A DNA stretch of 64,000 nt, from positions 1,364,001 to 1,428,000 of the forward strand of contig NZ_JAAKGB010000001.1 in the NCBI RefSeq assembly GCF_011039275.1, written 5' to 3'. Origin of the DNA: Streptococcus hyointestinalis. Lineage in GTDB: Bacteria > Bacillota > Bacilli > Lactobacillales > Streptococcaceae. Position numbers and translations under genes: made by a program. The notes beneath the pieces were generated by a model. That model saw only the letters and a list, made by a program, of their open reading frames with translations. It was not told the origin of the DNA and made no database searches. This document shows positions 20,762 through 28,063 of this stretch, piece by piece (position 1 is the first letter of the stretch; every line of letters starts with the position of its first letter).

Positions 20762-20790
20762 AGTATATCGTGAAGTTTTTTATTTGTCAA
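20762..20790 (-). promoter_or_regulatory. rplJ-rplL promoter
   Basis: Consensus -35 TTGACA (20790-20785), 17-bp spacer, -10 TATACT (20767-20762). Start predicted near 20755, at the leader. Confidence 0.9.
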
Positions 20791-20897
20791 GCTTTTTTGA
20801 GATTATTTTGGGATTTTTTTCTGAAGATGTTATCAATACAGTTTATTCAAAAAACACCAGCCAACAGCTAGCGTCTTTTAGTTTGTCAACTATCAAC

Positions 20898-20915
20898 AAT
20901 GACCCCTGCCGGAAT
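20898..20915. repeat. attL core of the ICE (18-bp direct repeat)
   Basis: AATGACCCCTGCCGGAAT is identical to 53428-53445, which is the tRNA-Arg 3' end plus three flanking bases. This copy is the tRNA fragment left at the int end. Confidence 0.9.
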
Positions 20916-20930
20916 ATATAATACTTTAAA

Positions 20931-20961
20931 AACCTTGGTTTTAAAGCTTTTTTTCCTATTT
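20931..20961 (+). terminator. Hairpin with T-tract between attL and int
   Basis: CTTTAAAA and TTTTAAAG arms with a short interrupted loop, followed by CTTTTTTT on the plus strand. Could block transcription entering int from outside; weaker as a minus-strand int terminator. Confidence 0.55.
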
Positions 20962-20979
20962 GTCACAAGTATGTCACAA
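20961..20979 (+). repeat. Candidate integrase arm-type sites, int end
   Basis: TGTCACAA occurs twice, at 20961 and 20972 (11-bp spacing). The same arrangement, TGGCACAA twice 11 bp apart, occurs at 53321 and 53332 at the other end, on the same strand. Tn916-type integrases have a separate N-terminal domain that binds such short repeats. Confidence 0.6.
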
Positions 20980-20993
20980 ATTCTCACTTTTTA

Positions 20994-22118
20994 TTATAAG
21001 TTATGACGAATCAATTCGAAGCCCTTATCTCGCTTTTCTTCCAGCAAGTGTCCATAAGTTTTAGTAACCTGCTCTATATCTTTATGCCCCATCACATTTG
21101 AAACAACCCAAATATCGATATTATTGGCTAAAAGGTAACTCGCATAGGTATGACGTAAACCTGTTAAAGATAATCGTCTAGGCTCTATCTTTTCTTCCTT
21201 TAATAATTGTCTCAAAAGCTTATTTACATTAGCTGAGGTAGGAACGCCGTAATTTGAATCAAAATAGATAAAATCATCAGGATTACTAGTATTTGTCTCT
21301 TTTAAAGAACGTTTTTGCACTTGTTTTAACTGTTTTAATACTGAACATGCCTCATCATCTATAGGTACTTCTCTAACAGATGTTTCAGTTTTTGGTGATG
21401 TAAAACACTTCTTAGTACTATCGTATCTACGATAAGTTTTAATCACTTTATTTTCAAAATCAATGCAATCCCACGTTAAACCTAGATTTTCACCAGTTCG
21501 TAAACCCGTTTTTAAAGCAATAAAAAGAATATAATCAGAAACAATATAGCGACTATCAATTCTTGCTTTGACAGCAGCCTTTAATTTCGAATAATCTGAT
21601 AAGTTTCTTAAGGATTTGTCAGAGGTTTTCTGTTGTGTTTTTTCACTTACAATAATAACTCCCTCTGTAAAATCATCAATAGCTATCCTGTCACGTCTCG
21701 CAAACTGAATAACTTTCCTAACCTCAGCATTGAAGCGACGAACATTATCTTTATTCTGTGTTTCTCCTAGTTTTGTTAAAACTTTCTGGTATTTACTAAA
21801 CTGAATAGTAACTGCTGGCTGAGTTCCAAAATTCTGCTTGATATACCTTCCTCGTAGCTCATGCTTATAGAGAGTAGAATCACTATGCGATTGTGGAAGA
21901 ACAATAGTTTCATACCACATTTTCCATAAATCATAGAGCGTAGACTCATTCGTTAAATCAATTCCTCTAAAAAGAAGCTCATCTTTTGCATAACCTGCTA
22001 ACTGTGCTTCTTTCTTTGTCTTAAAGCTACCTTTCGATGCTATTGTATTTCCTTTTTTATCTTTGACACTATAAGACCATAATTTCTTTTTCCCACGTCT
22101 TCTCAGTGTTACTGACAT
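20994..22118 (-). CDS. int: ICE tyrosine integrase
   Basis: 374-aa site-specific recombinase. N-terminal arm-binding-type domain (LRRRGKKKLWSYSVKDKKGN, residues 4-60), SAM-like core-binding domain, and C-terminal catalytic domain with the Arg in KTGLRTGEN, a LTGLRHTYAS box (H-x-x-R region variant), MGHKDIEQVTKTYGH containing the final His and catalytic Tyr. ATG 22118 is preceded by AAAGGA; the open frame to 22157 is longer than needed. It lies next to attL as expected, and would use the 18-bp repeat as core site. Confidence 0.93.
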   Translation of the reverse strand: MSVTLRRRGKKKLWSYSVKDKKGNTIASKGSFKTKKEAQLAGYAKDELLFRGIDLTNESTLYDLWKMWYETIVLPQSHSDSTLYKHELRGRYIKQNFGTQPAVTIQFSKYQKVLTKLGETQNKDNVRRFNAEVRKVIQFARRDRIAIDDFTEGVIIVSEKTQQKTSDKSLRNLSDYSKLKAAVKARIDSRYIVSDYILFIALKTGLRTGENLGLTWDCIDFENKVIKTYRRYDSTKKCFTSPKTETSVREVPIDDEACSVLKQLKQVQKRSLKETNTSNPDDFIYFDSNYGVPTSANVNKLLRQLLKEEKIEPRRLSLTGLRHTYASYLLANNIDIWVVSNVMGHKDIEQVTKTYGHLLEEKRDKGFELIRHNL

Positions 22119-22187
22119 AATGTGATTATCCTTTCCAAATAAAAAAGCGACAATCAAGGTTTGCTACTCTATTATAACATACCTCAA

Positions 22188-22538
22188 TTATCGCCCTCTA
22201 TCTAATAAAATTTCTGCAAAGTTCTTTTCAAAGAAAGGTTTTGCTCGACTCGCTAAAAACAAGTATTTACCACCTTGGCTTTCAGGATAGCTAACAAAAC
22301 CTGTTTTGGGATTTTTTGCAATATCAATCTTATCTTTATAGCGAGGATTTAGTAAAACTAAGTCATAAAGATACCCTCGACTAATAGATAACATCTCTAG
22401 TATTTCCTTAATATCCATCCAGCGTCCCTCAGACGCATCACGCTTTAATTTCTCAAACTCTACTTTATCCACTAGCAACATATCCTCTGGTATAGGAATA
22501 GCCACGTTAGGCAAAGTCAGATTGATAACCTGCGACAT
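22188..22538 (-). CDS. DUF771-like protein, probable excisionase/directionality factor
   Basis: 116-aa protein starting MSQVINLTLPNVAIPIPEDM. The stretch ASEGRWMDIKEILEMLSISR followed by GYLYDLVL is a DNA-binding helix-turn-helix like that of DUF771 phage and ICE proteins. It lies directly upstream of int on the same strand, 69 bp away, the usual place for xis, so a role in excision is inferred from position. ATG 22538 with AGAGAGGTG site is preferred over the open frame to 22571. Confidence 0.75.
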   Translation of the reverse strand: MSQVINLTLPNVAIPIPEDMLLVDKVEFEKLKRDASEGRWMDIKEILEMLSISRGYLYDLVLLNPRYKDKIDIAKNPKTGFVSYPESQGGKYLFLASRAKPFFEKNFAEILLDRGR

Positions 22539-22555
22539 ACACTCACCTCTCTCCA

Positions 22556-22586
22556 AAACAAAAAAAGCCATGCTCTAAACATGACC
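22556..22586 (-). terminator. Terminator copy 1 (flanking the membrane-protein gene)
   Basis: Minus-strand CATG-tttagag-CATG core followed by GGCTTTTTTTG. The same 25-bp motif recurs at 23485-23511, on the other side of the 286-aa membrane protein gene. Confidence 0.65.
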
Positions 22587-22592
22587 TAAAGC

Positions 22593-23453
22593 TTATAAAT
22601 ATTTTTTCTTTTCAGATTCATAAACATCAACTAATTCTTTAGCTATATCTATTCTGTAATATTCACTAGGTTTTCCATTGAAATCAACTTTAAAAGCAGA
22701 TCTAAATATCCCTTTTTCAATAAATTGTTTAACGCACGAATCAATATCAAGATATGATAAAACAACTTCTCTATTTTCTATATACAAATCAAATATTGCC
22801 ATTACAGATAAGTAATCTTCTGGATATTGAAAAACCATACGAATAGATTGTTCTTTCATATACTCAATCATCTCATAAGTCATAATAAAAAACTCAATAA
22901 CAGCTAGCACTGCTAAAACAATTACTATATTTTGTAATACGTTTCCAAAGTGATTACTAAAAAGATACCAATTGTAAAGAGATAAAGTTATTATCAGCAT
23001 ATAGATTACAGAAAATAAAACTGACGTATTTAATAAAGATAGAGGCAAAGTTGTCTCTACTCCTCCTTTTCCTTCTACAACTATTTCTCTTCTCTCATCA
23101 TCATAGGATATACCCTCTACTTTTGCTATTTTGTTTATAGACTTACCTGTTAAAAATCTAAGCGCAATAAACACCGCTAAAATTATAATGACATTTTGAA
23201 TAACATCAAACATAGGACTTAATCGAACATTAAAACCCATTTCATTAAAAAAAGAAACCAAAAACTCACTTGTAATAGAGTAACCGGAATCTGAAAGAAG
23301 ATATTCCGATAATATCAACCCTACCAATATAATAGGTTGAAATAAAAGTATCGCTAATAATGTTCTTCCATAAAGATTATCATATACTTTTAAACCTAAT
23401 TTATACAGAATTGAATACATCAACACACCTACCAATACAATAAATATGTACAT
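22593..23453 (-). CDS. Multi-spanning membrane protein, ICE cargo, unrecognised
   Basis: 286-aa protein with about six hydrophobic segments and a soluble C-terminal tail of about 85 residues. The segments FDVIQNVIIILAVFIALRFL and GNVLQNIVIVLAVLAVIEFF look like an internal duplication (V-x-QN-x-x-I-x-LAV). A soluble loop between them carries DERREIVVEGKGG. I do not recognise the family. GAGGAG lies six bases before ATG 23453. The gene is bracketed by two copies of the same terminator-like repeat, as if it moved as a unit. Confidence 0.7.
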   Translation of the reverse strand: MYIFIVLVGVLMYSILYKLGLKVYDNLYGRTLLAILLFQPIILVGLILSEYLLSDSGYSITSEFLVSFFNEMGFNVRLSPMFDVIQNVIIILAVFIALRFLTGKSINKIAKVEGISYDDERREIVVEGKGGVETTLPLSLLNTSVLFSVIYMLIITLSLYNWYLFSNHFGNVLQNIVIVLAVLAVIEFFIMTYEMIEYMKEQSIRMVFQYPEDYLSVMAIFDLYIENREVVLSYLDIDSCVKQFIEKGIFRSAFKVDFNGKPSEYYRIDIAKELVDVYESEKKKYL

Positions 23454-23484
23454 TTACATCTCCTCATATTCTATCATAATCAGC

Positions 23485-23511
23485 AAAAAAAGCCATGCTC
23501 TAAACATGACT
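23485..23511 (-). terminator. Terminator copy 2 (upstream of the membrane-protein gene)
   Basis: Near-identical to 22558-22584: the sequence AAAAAAGCCATGCTCTAAAC plus ATGAC. On the minus strand it would end transcription from higher coordinates. Confidence 0.6.
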
Positions 23512-23557
23512 TAACCTTTCGAAATACCATTACATAAATATCAACTCTTTACAAATA

Positions 23558-23679
23558 CTAAGAGTCCAAAGCAACCCCTCCTATACCAACAATAACTATA
23601 GTTCCCCAAATTTATTTTCAAAGTTTGTATTAAGTGTACCTTCAAGCGTTGTCTTAGTTATCGTGTTACATTCTTTCAT
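23558..23679 (-). pseudogene. Small glycine/valine-rich peptide gene, possibly frameshifted
   Basis: From ATG 23679 the minus strand encodes MKECNTITKTTLEGTLNTNF, then a G4 run after ENKF, after which the frame stops. One extra G would continue as GGTIVIVGIGGVALDS to a stop at 23558, a 40-residue peptide with a hydrophobic Gly-rich tail like small class II bacteriocins or holin-like peptides. Evidence is only the suggestive composition; it may be chance. Confidence 0.3.
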
Positions 23680-23703
23680 AAATCCAATTTCTACCTTTTT
23701 ACC

Positions 23704-23979
23704 CTAACTAAAGCTAATTTTAAGTTCTTTACCAAGGGCGAAAGCAATCTTGCTTAGTGTGTCTACACTTGTATTTGCTCCCTTTTCGATACGTGCAATT
23801 GTCGATTGAGGAACGTGAGCTAATTCTGCCAATTCTCGTTGACTGTACCCTGCTTCTTCACGTGCAAGCATTAAAGCAACCGCACTATCTAATTTCCTTT
23901 TTTCTTTTAAAAATCCTTGTTTAAAATCATCATCTTTTAACTGTTCAGCAAGGTAATCATCAAATTTTATAGTTGTCAT
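23704..23979 (-). CDS. HigA-type antitoxin, XRE helix-turn-helix
   Basis: 91-aa protein with an XRE helix-turn-helix at about residues 40-85 (GYSQRELAELAHVPQSTIAR). It follows the toxin gene and overlaps it by 20 bp, the inverted toxin-first order characteristic of higBA. It would neutralise the toxin and repress the promoter through the 14-bp inverted repeat upstream. ATG 23979 has GAGGAG at good spacing; the open frame to 24000 is not used. Confidence 0.88.
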   Translation of the reverse strand: MTTIKFDDYLAEQLKDDDFKQGFLKEKRKLDSAVALMLAREEAGYSQRELAELAHVPQSTIARIEKGANTSVDTLSKIAFALGKELKISFS

Positions 23980-24337
23980 TTTTATTCTCCTCTTTCTCAA
24001 ATTCTACTTTTAGTTGTTTAGCGTGTTCAATTTGGGCTTTTGGTGTTTTTTGTGTTTTCTTTGTAAATCCATGAGTAATAACATATCTGTTATCTACCAC
24101 ATGAAAATATAAAGCTCTTTGAATGTTACTAGAAACTTTTGAGCGAATTTCAAAAATTTCTTCATCTAGTTTTTTAACCCACTCCATACGTTGGGAGACT
24201 AATAAGCCGTGCTCTTGAATACTAGCAATAACCGTCAACAATTTCTCTTTATCTTTCTTAGGGAGTTCATCTAAAAACTCTTGAAACTCAGTTCTACCAT
24301 TTGGTCTGGTATAAAACTCAAATTTAGGATTTTTCAT
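23960..24337 (-). CDS. HigB/Gp49-family RelE-like toxin
   Basis: 125-aa phage-derived Gp49-like (DUF891) protein of the RelE superfamily, typically a ribosome-dependent mRNA interferase. Visible: FLDELPKKDKEKLL, WVKKLDEEIFEIRSK, then ALYFHVVDNRYVITHGFTKK, the conserved core with basic residues at the end. The promoter -10 ends six bases before its ATG, so its mRNA is predicted to start on the AUG, while the antitoxin has a good ribosome site. That would keep toxin translation low. Confidence 0.88.
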   Translation of the reverse strand: MKNPKFEFYTRPNGRTEFQEFLDELPKKDKEKLLTVIASIQEHGLLVSQRMEWVKKLDEEIFEIRSKVSSNIQRALYFHVVDNRYVITHGFTKKTQKTPKAQIEHAKQLKVEFEKEENKNDNYKI

Positions 24338-24343
24338 ATCTTT

Positions 24344-24383
24344 ATGATAGCATATATTGTTTGTTTTGTCAATATATGCTATC
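24344..24383 (-). promoter_or_regulatory. higBA promoter and 14-bp inverted-repeat operator
   Basis: Minus-strand -35 TTGACA (24372-24367), 17-bp spacer, -10 TATCAT (24349-24344). A perfect 14-bp inverted repeat GATAGCATATATTG occupies 24346-24359 and 24370-24383, covering both boxes. Start predicted at 24337, the toxin ATG. Ideal for autoregulation by the HigA/HigB complex. Confidence 0.85.
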
Positions 24384-24393
24384 GATGTTAAAT

Positions 24394-24423
24394 AAAAAAT
24401 CCTGACTGTTGTCAGGATAAAAA
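24394..24423 (-). terminator. Terminator after the DUF4160/DUF2442 operon
   Basis: ATCCTGAC / GTCAGGAT stem with TGTT loop, followed on the minus strand by TTTTTTATTT. Confidence 0.85.
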
Positions 24424-24493
24424 TTATGAGAAGAATTAGGTTATTCGTGTTATTGATAACCTCAAAAAGTAAAAAACCAAAAACTTTAGGGAA

Positions 24494-24610
24494 CTATATA
24501 TCATGTAACTCATCTTGTGTTTTTGTATCAAGATAAGCTTTATAACTTGCGTAATTCGTTTTTCCCATAGCTTTTATCTTAATAAGATATGACTCTTTTT
24601 TCTTATCCAT
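24494..24610 (-). CDS. 38-aa small protein, third gene of the DUF4160/DUF2442 operon
   Basis: Reads MDKKKESYLIKIKAMGKTNY then ASYKAYLDTKTQDELHDI. ATG 24610 has GGGGAG seven bases upstream and overlaps the DUF2442 gene end by 8 bp, which strongly suggests coupled translation. No family recognised; Lys-rich, helical in appearance. It is followed by an intrinsic terminator, so it closes the operon. Confidence 0.6.
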   Translation of the reverse strand: MDKKKESYLIKIKAMGKTNYASYKAYLDTKTQDELHDI

Positions 24611-24887
24611 AATATGTCTCCCCATTTATTAAAACAGCCCCCTCATCATAAGGTACTTCACAATCTATAGTTGGATCTGAAAACTCATCACCATCTCCCC
24701 ATGCAATGGAGTAACCGTTATATTGTAAGTAAACCTTTTGAAATTGCTCTTTATCCTCTAAAGCTTTAAAGGCTTTGATATGGTCAATATCTTGCTTTAC
24801 ATTGTAAATCACACAACGCCCATCTTCATACCATACTTGAATATGGTAGTTGGCTAATGGAATCACTTTGATAGCTCTTGTTCTCAT
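24603..24887 (-). CDS. DUF2442 domain protein
   Basis: 94-aa protein with the DUF2442 pattern: short beta strands MRTRAIKVIPLANYHIQVWY, then DGRCVIYNVK, and a final acidic IAWGDGDEFSDPTIDCE segment. DUF2442 proteins are usually encoded beside DUF4160 proteins and the pair has been proposed as a toxin-antitoxin-like module; biochemical role not established as far as I know. It lies 13 bp downstream of the DUF4160 gene and overlaps the 38-aa gene. Confidence 0.8.
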   Translation of the reverse strand: MRTRAIKVIPLANYHIQVWYEDGRCVIYNVKQDIDHIKAFKALEDKEQFQKVYLQYNGYSIAWGDGDEFSDPTIDCEVPYDEGAVLINGETYYG

Positions 24888-24900
24888 GATTAACCTCCTT

Positions 24901-25131
24901 TTAAAAATCTGATTGCCAGAGTTCGTTTAGATAATCTTGGTGATTTTCTAAATAAAGTCTGACTTCTTTTAATTGTTTACGTGGTAACTTTCCACCTGCT
25001 AATTGTTCACCGTCAAAGGCGAAAGAATAATCTTCATCTCGATAAAGCACATGGACATGAGGTTTATTATGTCCTTTTTCTCGGTTGTTAATATAGATAC
25101 GCAATCCGTGGTTTAAATATAGTGTTGGCAT
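24901..25131 (-). CDS. DUF4160 domain protein
   Basis: 76-aa protein. MPTLYLNHGLRIYINNREKG is followed by HNKPHVHVLYRDEDYSFAFD; the EKGHNKPHVHV segment is the DUF4160 signature. Partner of the adjacent DUF2442 gene. The open frame begins at 25173, but ATG 25131 matches the family. GGAG is 13 bp upstream, a little far, so the true start could be a non-ATG codon a few residues earlier. Confidence 0.78.
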   Translation of the reverse strand: MPTLYLNHGLRIYINNREKGHNKPHVHVLYRDEDYSFAFDGEQLAGGKLPRKQLKEVRLYLENHQDYLNELWQSDF

Positions 25132-25196
25132 AATTATAGCACGTCTCCTCTCTAAAAGAAAACAAAAGCCCATCCTTTTTTAGGATGAGCCGTTTC

Positions 25197-26087
25197 TTAT
25201 TTTGACTTTTTCTCTTTGTTAAAGAGCTGTTTTAATTTATCTTTATAGTAACCTGCAAGTCCTGCAATGATAACAATAAAACCTAAGACGACCAGTTTCA
25301 GTGTATTTTCATCACCTGTTTTAGGAAGTGTCTTGATCTCACCATCTACTGTGGTTAAAGAAATTGTTTTATCTTCATTGACTTTAGCACCGATAGCCTC
25401 AGGAGCAATAGTGCTTGTACTGCCATCTGTATTTTCCACCACAAGTTGACTATCTACAGTTGAGACCACTTTGTAGCCCGTGCTGGTCACAATAGGTGCT
25501 TGTGGAGTCACATTTTGTACCACTTGTCCTGTTACCTGTGAGGTTGTGCCCACTTGGCTAGCACCTGCTTTATCAGCAACTTCTGCACTAATATTTGGAT
25601 TATTCGTTGGAACCGTCACATCAGGTGTTAGCGTTGTAGTGCCACCATCTGTAGTTGGTACCTCTACTTCAGTTTTACCTTCTGTTTCTGGTTTTTCTTC
25701 CTCTTTTGGCGGTGTCATTTCCGTTGTAGAATCTGCTGGCTGAGTTGTTTCTTCTGTAGAAGGAGGCGTTGACTCACTTGGATTTGTTTCACTGCTACTT
25801 CCTGTATCTACGACAATACCGCTGCCATCACTCGGTTTTGTGGTGCTACTGGAATCAGAACCAATCACTGTTCCTGTATTAGAAGAAGAGCTGCTGCTCG
25901 TTCCTTGGGAACTTTCTGTTGAGCTGGTATTTTCCCCAATAACAACACCGCTACCATCACTGACAACACCACTAGACGGTTGGTTTTGATTACCAACCAC
26001 TACTTCATCTGCTAACGCAGCTACACCGATATTACTCAAAGCTATCGTAGAGATAGCCACCATTTTAATCACATTCTTTTTAGTCAT
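25197..26087 (-). CDS. LPXTG-anchored surface protein, Ser/Thr/Pro-rich
   Basis: 296-aa cell-wall protein. Signal peptide MTKKNVIKMVAISTIALSNI ending near ALADE, then a low-complexity Ser/Thr/Gly stretch (residues 40-130) in which GSGVVIG-like phrases repeat, a Pro/Thr region, and a sorting signal LPKTGDEN with hydrophobic tail and KEKKSK. Sortase would anchor it. No binding domain seen, so it may be a stalk or spacer. It sits next to the transfer genes, where ICEs often carry surface proteins aiding donor-recipient contact. AAAGGA precedes the ATG. Confidence 0.85.
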   Translation of the reverse strand: MTKKNVIKMVAISTIALSNIGVAALADEVVVGNQNQPSSGVVSDGSGVVIGENTSSTESSQGTSSSSSSNTGTVIGSDSSSTTKPSDGSGIVVDTGSSSETNPSESTPPSTEETTQPADSTTEMTPPKEEEKPETEGKTEVEVPTTDGGTTTLTPDVTVPTNNPNISAEVADKAGASQVGTTSQVTGQVVQNVTPQAPIVTSTGYKVVSTVDSQLVVENTDGSTSTIAPEAIGAKVNEDKTISLTTVDGEIKTLPKTGDENTLKLVVLGFIVIIAGLAGYYKDKLKQLFNKEKKSK

Positions 26088-26101
26088 TGATTTATCCTTT
26101 C

Positions 26102-26647
26102 TTAATTTGCAATACCTGTTGGTTCCCCCTGCAAACCTGCTAACTCGATCTGCTGAGTACCAACAACATAATTTCCTGTAAAACTTAAGACTTCCTCATC
26201 CTTTTTGAGAAGCGCTAAAAACTGATAGACGTTAGACGAGTCACTCTTATAGACCTCGACACTAGTCTCATCATACTGATAACCTGCTCTAATCATCATG
26301 GCTATTGTTTCCGCATCCGCAGAATTTGTAATAGATAAGTGATTAGCATAGGTCATCTCTAAGGAGCTAGCTGTCTTTAGGTAGTCCATCACTTGATTGA
26401 GCACTTCTTTGACCTCTTTTGCACCAGTATCAGTCGCTGCGTTTTGGGACTGCTCTAGTGCTTCTCGGGCTTGACGAACAACACTTGAGGAAGATTGTTC
26501 ATTGTCATCTGTTTGGTAAAAGCTTGTCTGTTCCGTTGTCTCTTGGTCATGACTTGTTTTAGACGTCTCTTTAGGGTGAGAACACATTCTAAAGATAAAG
26601 AGACCTAAGAGAAGAACAGCTCCCAGTAAAAACCATCTTTTTTTCAT
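26102..26647 (-). CDS. Membrane-anchored extracellular protein of the transfer operon
   Basis: 181 aa: N-terminal membrane anchor (MKKRWFLLGAVLLLGLFIF), a Ser/Thr/Gln-rich linker, and a small extracellular domain from about residue 65. The Cys after the anchor (FRMC) is not a convincing lipobox. No known family recognised. It follows the CHAP hydrolase by 1 bp, so it is part of the conjugation operon and may act in the cell-wall-spanning complex. Confidence 0.75.
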   Translation of the reverse strand: MKKRWFLLGAVLLLGLFIFRMCSHPKETSKTSHDQETTEQTSFYQTDDNEQSSSSVVRQAREALEQSQNAATDTGAKEVKEVLNQVMDYLKTASSLEMTYANHLSITNSADAETIAMMIRAGYQYDETSVEVYKSDSSNVYQFLALLKKDEEVLSFTGNYVVGTQQIELAGLQGEPTGIAN

Positions 26648-26648
26648 C

Positions 26649-28055
26649 TTAACCGACTGTTTTCGCCTCCTTTACAATACTGTAGCCTTTTTGAGCCGGT
26701 GAGTAGAAAGTATATCCTGCGGCATCCGCCGTTACATAGCGATAGTTCCATGTAAATTGACCAAAGCCTTTGTTTTCACCTGAATAAGTGTCAAAGTTTT
26801 GCTCAACAACAAGATAATCACCGTTTTCAAAGACATGTGAGACAACACCTGTATGTCCATAACCTCCAGAACCACCTGTTCCAGCAGCTGATGAGAAAAC
26901 TGCACCAGCCGATGGTTTATCAGATTGACTACCTCCAAAAGCAGCAACCCAGTTAGAGACAACAGCATTCCCGTTACCAGAACTTTGACTAGGGTGTTGA
27001 CCGTCCTTTTCCCAAAGAGCGTACATCAGACTAGCGGAAAGGTCTGTACATTGACCACCGCTTGAGGCTAAAACCTTCCATCCTTCACGACTTCTAAAGG
27101 CTAATCCAACTGACTTTGGATCAATAGCGTATTTCTTCAAATCGTCTGGTAAATCTTCTGCCTTCCAAGCGTTTAGGTTCTTATAATTAACAAGACCAGT
27201 CCCATCATCTCCCCAAGAACCACCGCTACTTGAATGCTTACATTTAGACTTAGAAGAGCTTGAGCTGCTTGAGTCATCACCATTACTTGCTTTATCAGAG
27301 CTTGTGCCAAAGTTAGCCTTAAACTTAGCAGCGTCAAAGCTGTATTTTCCTCCATCAAAGAGGTCATAGAATTTTTGAGCGTCTGCTTGTTTTTGGTCTT
27401 TATGGATATAAGCAGGATTTCCTCTTTCATAAGCCTGCCAAACAAGCGCTGCCTGTTTCACATCTGTCATTTTGGCAAATTGCTCAAAGCTATGATTGCC
27501 ACCAGTCATATCCATACTAGCATTCCAGTCACCATTTTTAATGGCTGTCATGACATAGTGGTTCATACTATCAATATCTTCCCATTTAGCATCACCTAAA
27601 GGGGCATACTTGGTAAAGGGTGTAATTTGATAAGTACCGCCACCAGCTTCTGTCGTGTAGTAAGAAAGACCTTTAGGACGATTCCCATAGGCAATCGAAT
27701 TAGACTCTAGGTCATTTCCATAGTGCCCTTCCGCCCGTCCAAACATGGCAAAGCCGCCTTCAGAGTTAATCCAGCCCGCTAGACCTGTTGCACTTGCTCC
27801 AGAGAGTCCTACATTTATCCAAGACTGTACCAGCTTTTCTGCATTCTGATTGGCTTTTGTGCCTTTTGTAAATGGGTCTGTATCACTAGCACCAGCACTA
27901 ACGGTATCGCTTGTCGTTGAGTAACTCGAACTCGTTGAGCAAGACCCGCTAATGCTAACATGAAACAAAAGGACAAAAATCGTTAAAATCAAAAGAAAGG
28001 GCGCCATTAGAAAACCTAAAGCTATGAAAACTTTTCGCTTAAATGCTTTTTTCAT
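26649..28055 (-). CDS. Bifunctional cell-wall hydrolase: lysozyme-like plus CHAP domain
   Basis: 468-aa VirB1-like transfer hydrolase, related to Tn916 Orf14 in role. One N-terminal membrane segment (VFIALGFLMAPFLLILTIFV), a phage-tail-lysozyme-like domain (about 65-235; WINSEGGFAMFGRAEG), a Ser-rich linker (250-280), and a C-terminal CHAP amidase/endopeptidase domain (about 300-455) with GGQCTDLSASLMYALW supplying the catalytic Cys and a later GYGHTGVVSHV supplying the His. It opens peptidoglycan for the transfer channel. GAGGTGAAGC precedes the ATG. Confidence 0.88.
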   Translation of the reverse strand: MKKAFKRKVFIALGFLMAPFLLILTIFVLLFHVSISGSCSTSSSYSTTSDTVSAGASDTDPFTKGTKANQNAEKLVQSWINVGLSGASATGLAGWINSEGGFAMFGRAEGHYGNDLESNSIAYGNRPKGLSYYTTEAGGGTYQITPFTKYAPLGDAKWEDIDSMNHYVMTAIKNGDWNASMDMTGGNHSFEQFAKMTDVKQAALVWQAYERGNPAYIHKDQKQADAQKFYDLFDGGKYSFDAAKFKANFGTSSDKASNGDDSSSSSSSKSKCKHSSSGGSWGDDGTGLVNYKNLNAWKAEDLPDDLKKYAIDPKSVGLAFRSREGWKVLASSGGQCTDLSASLMYALWEKDGQHPSQSSGNGNAVVSNWVAAFGGSQSDKPSAGAVFSSAAGTGGSGGYGHTGVVSHVFENGDYLVVEQNFDTYSGENKGFGQFTWNYRYVTADAAGYTFYSPAQKGYSIVKEAKTVG

Positions 28056-28063
28056 GCTTCACC

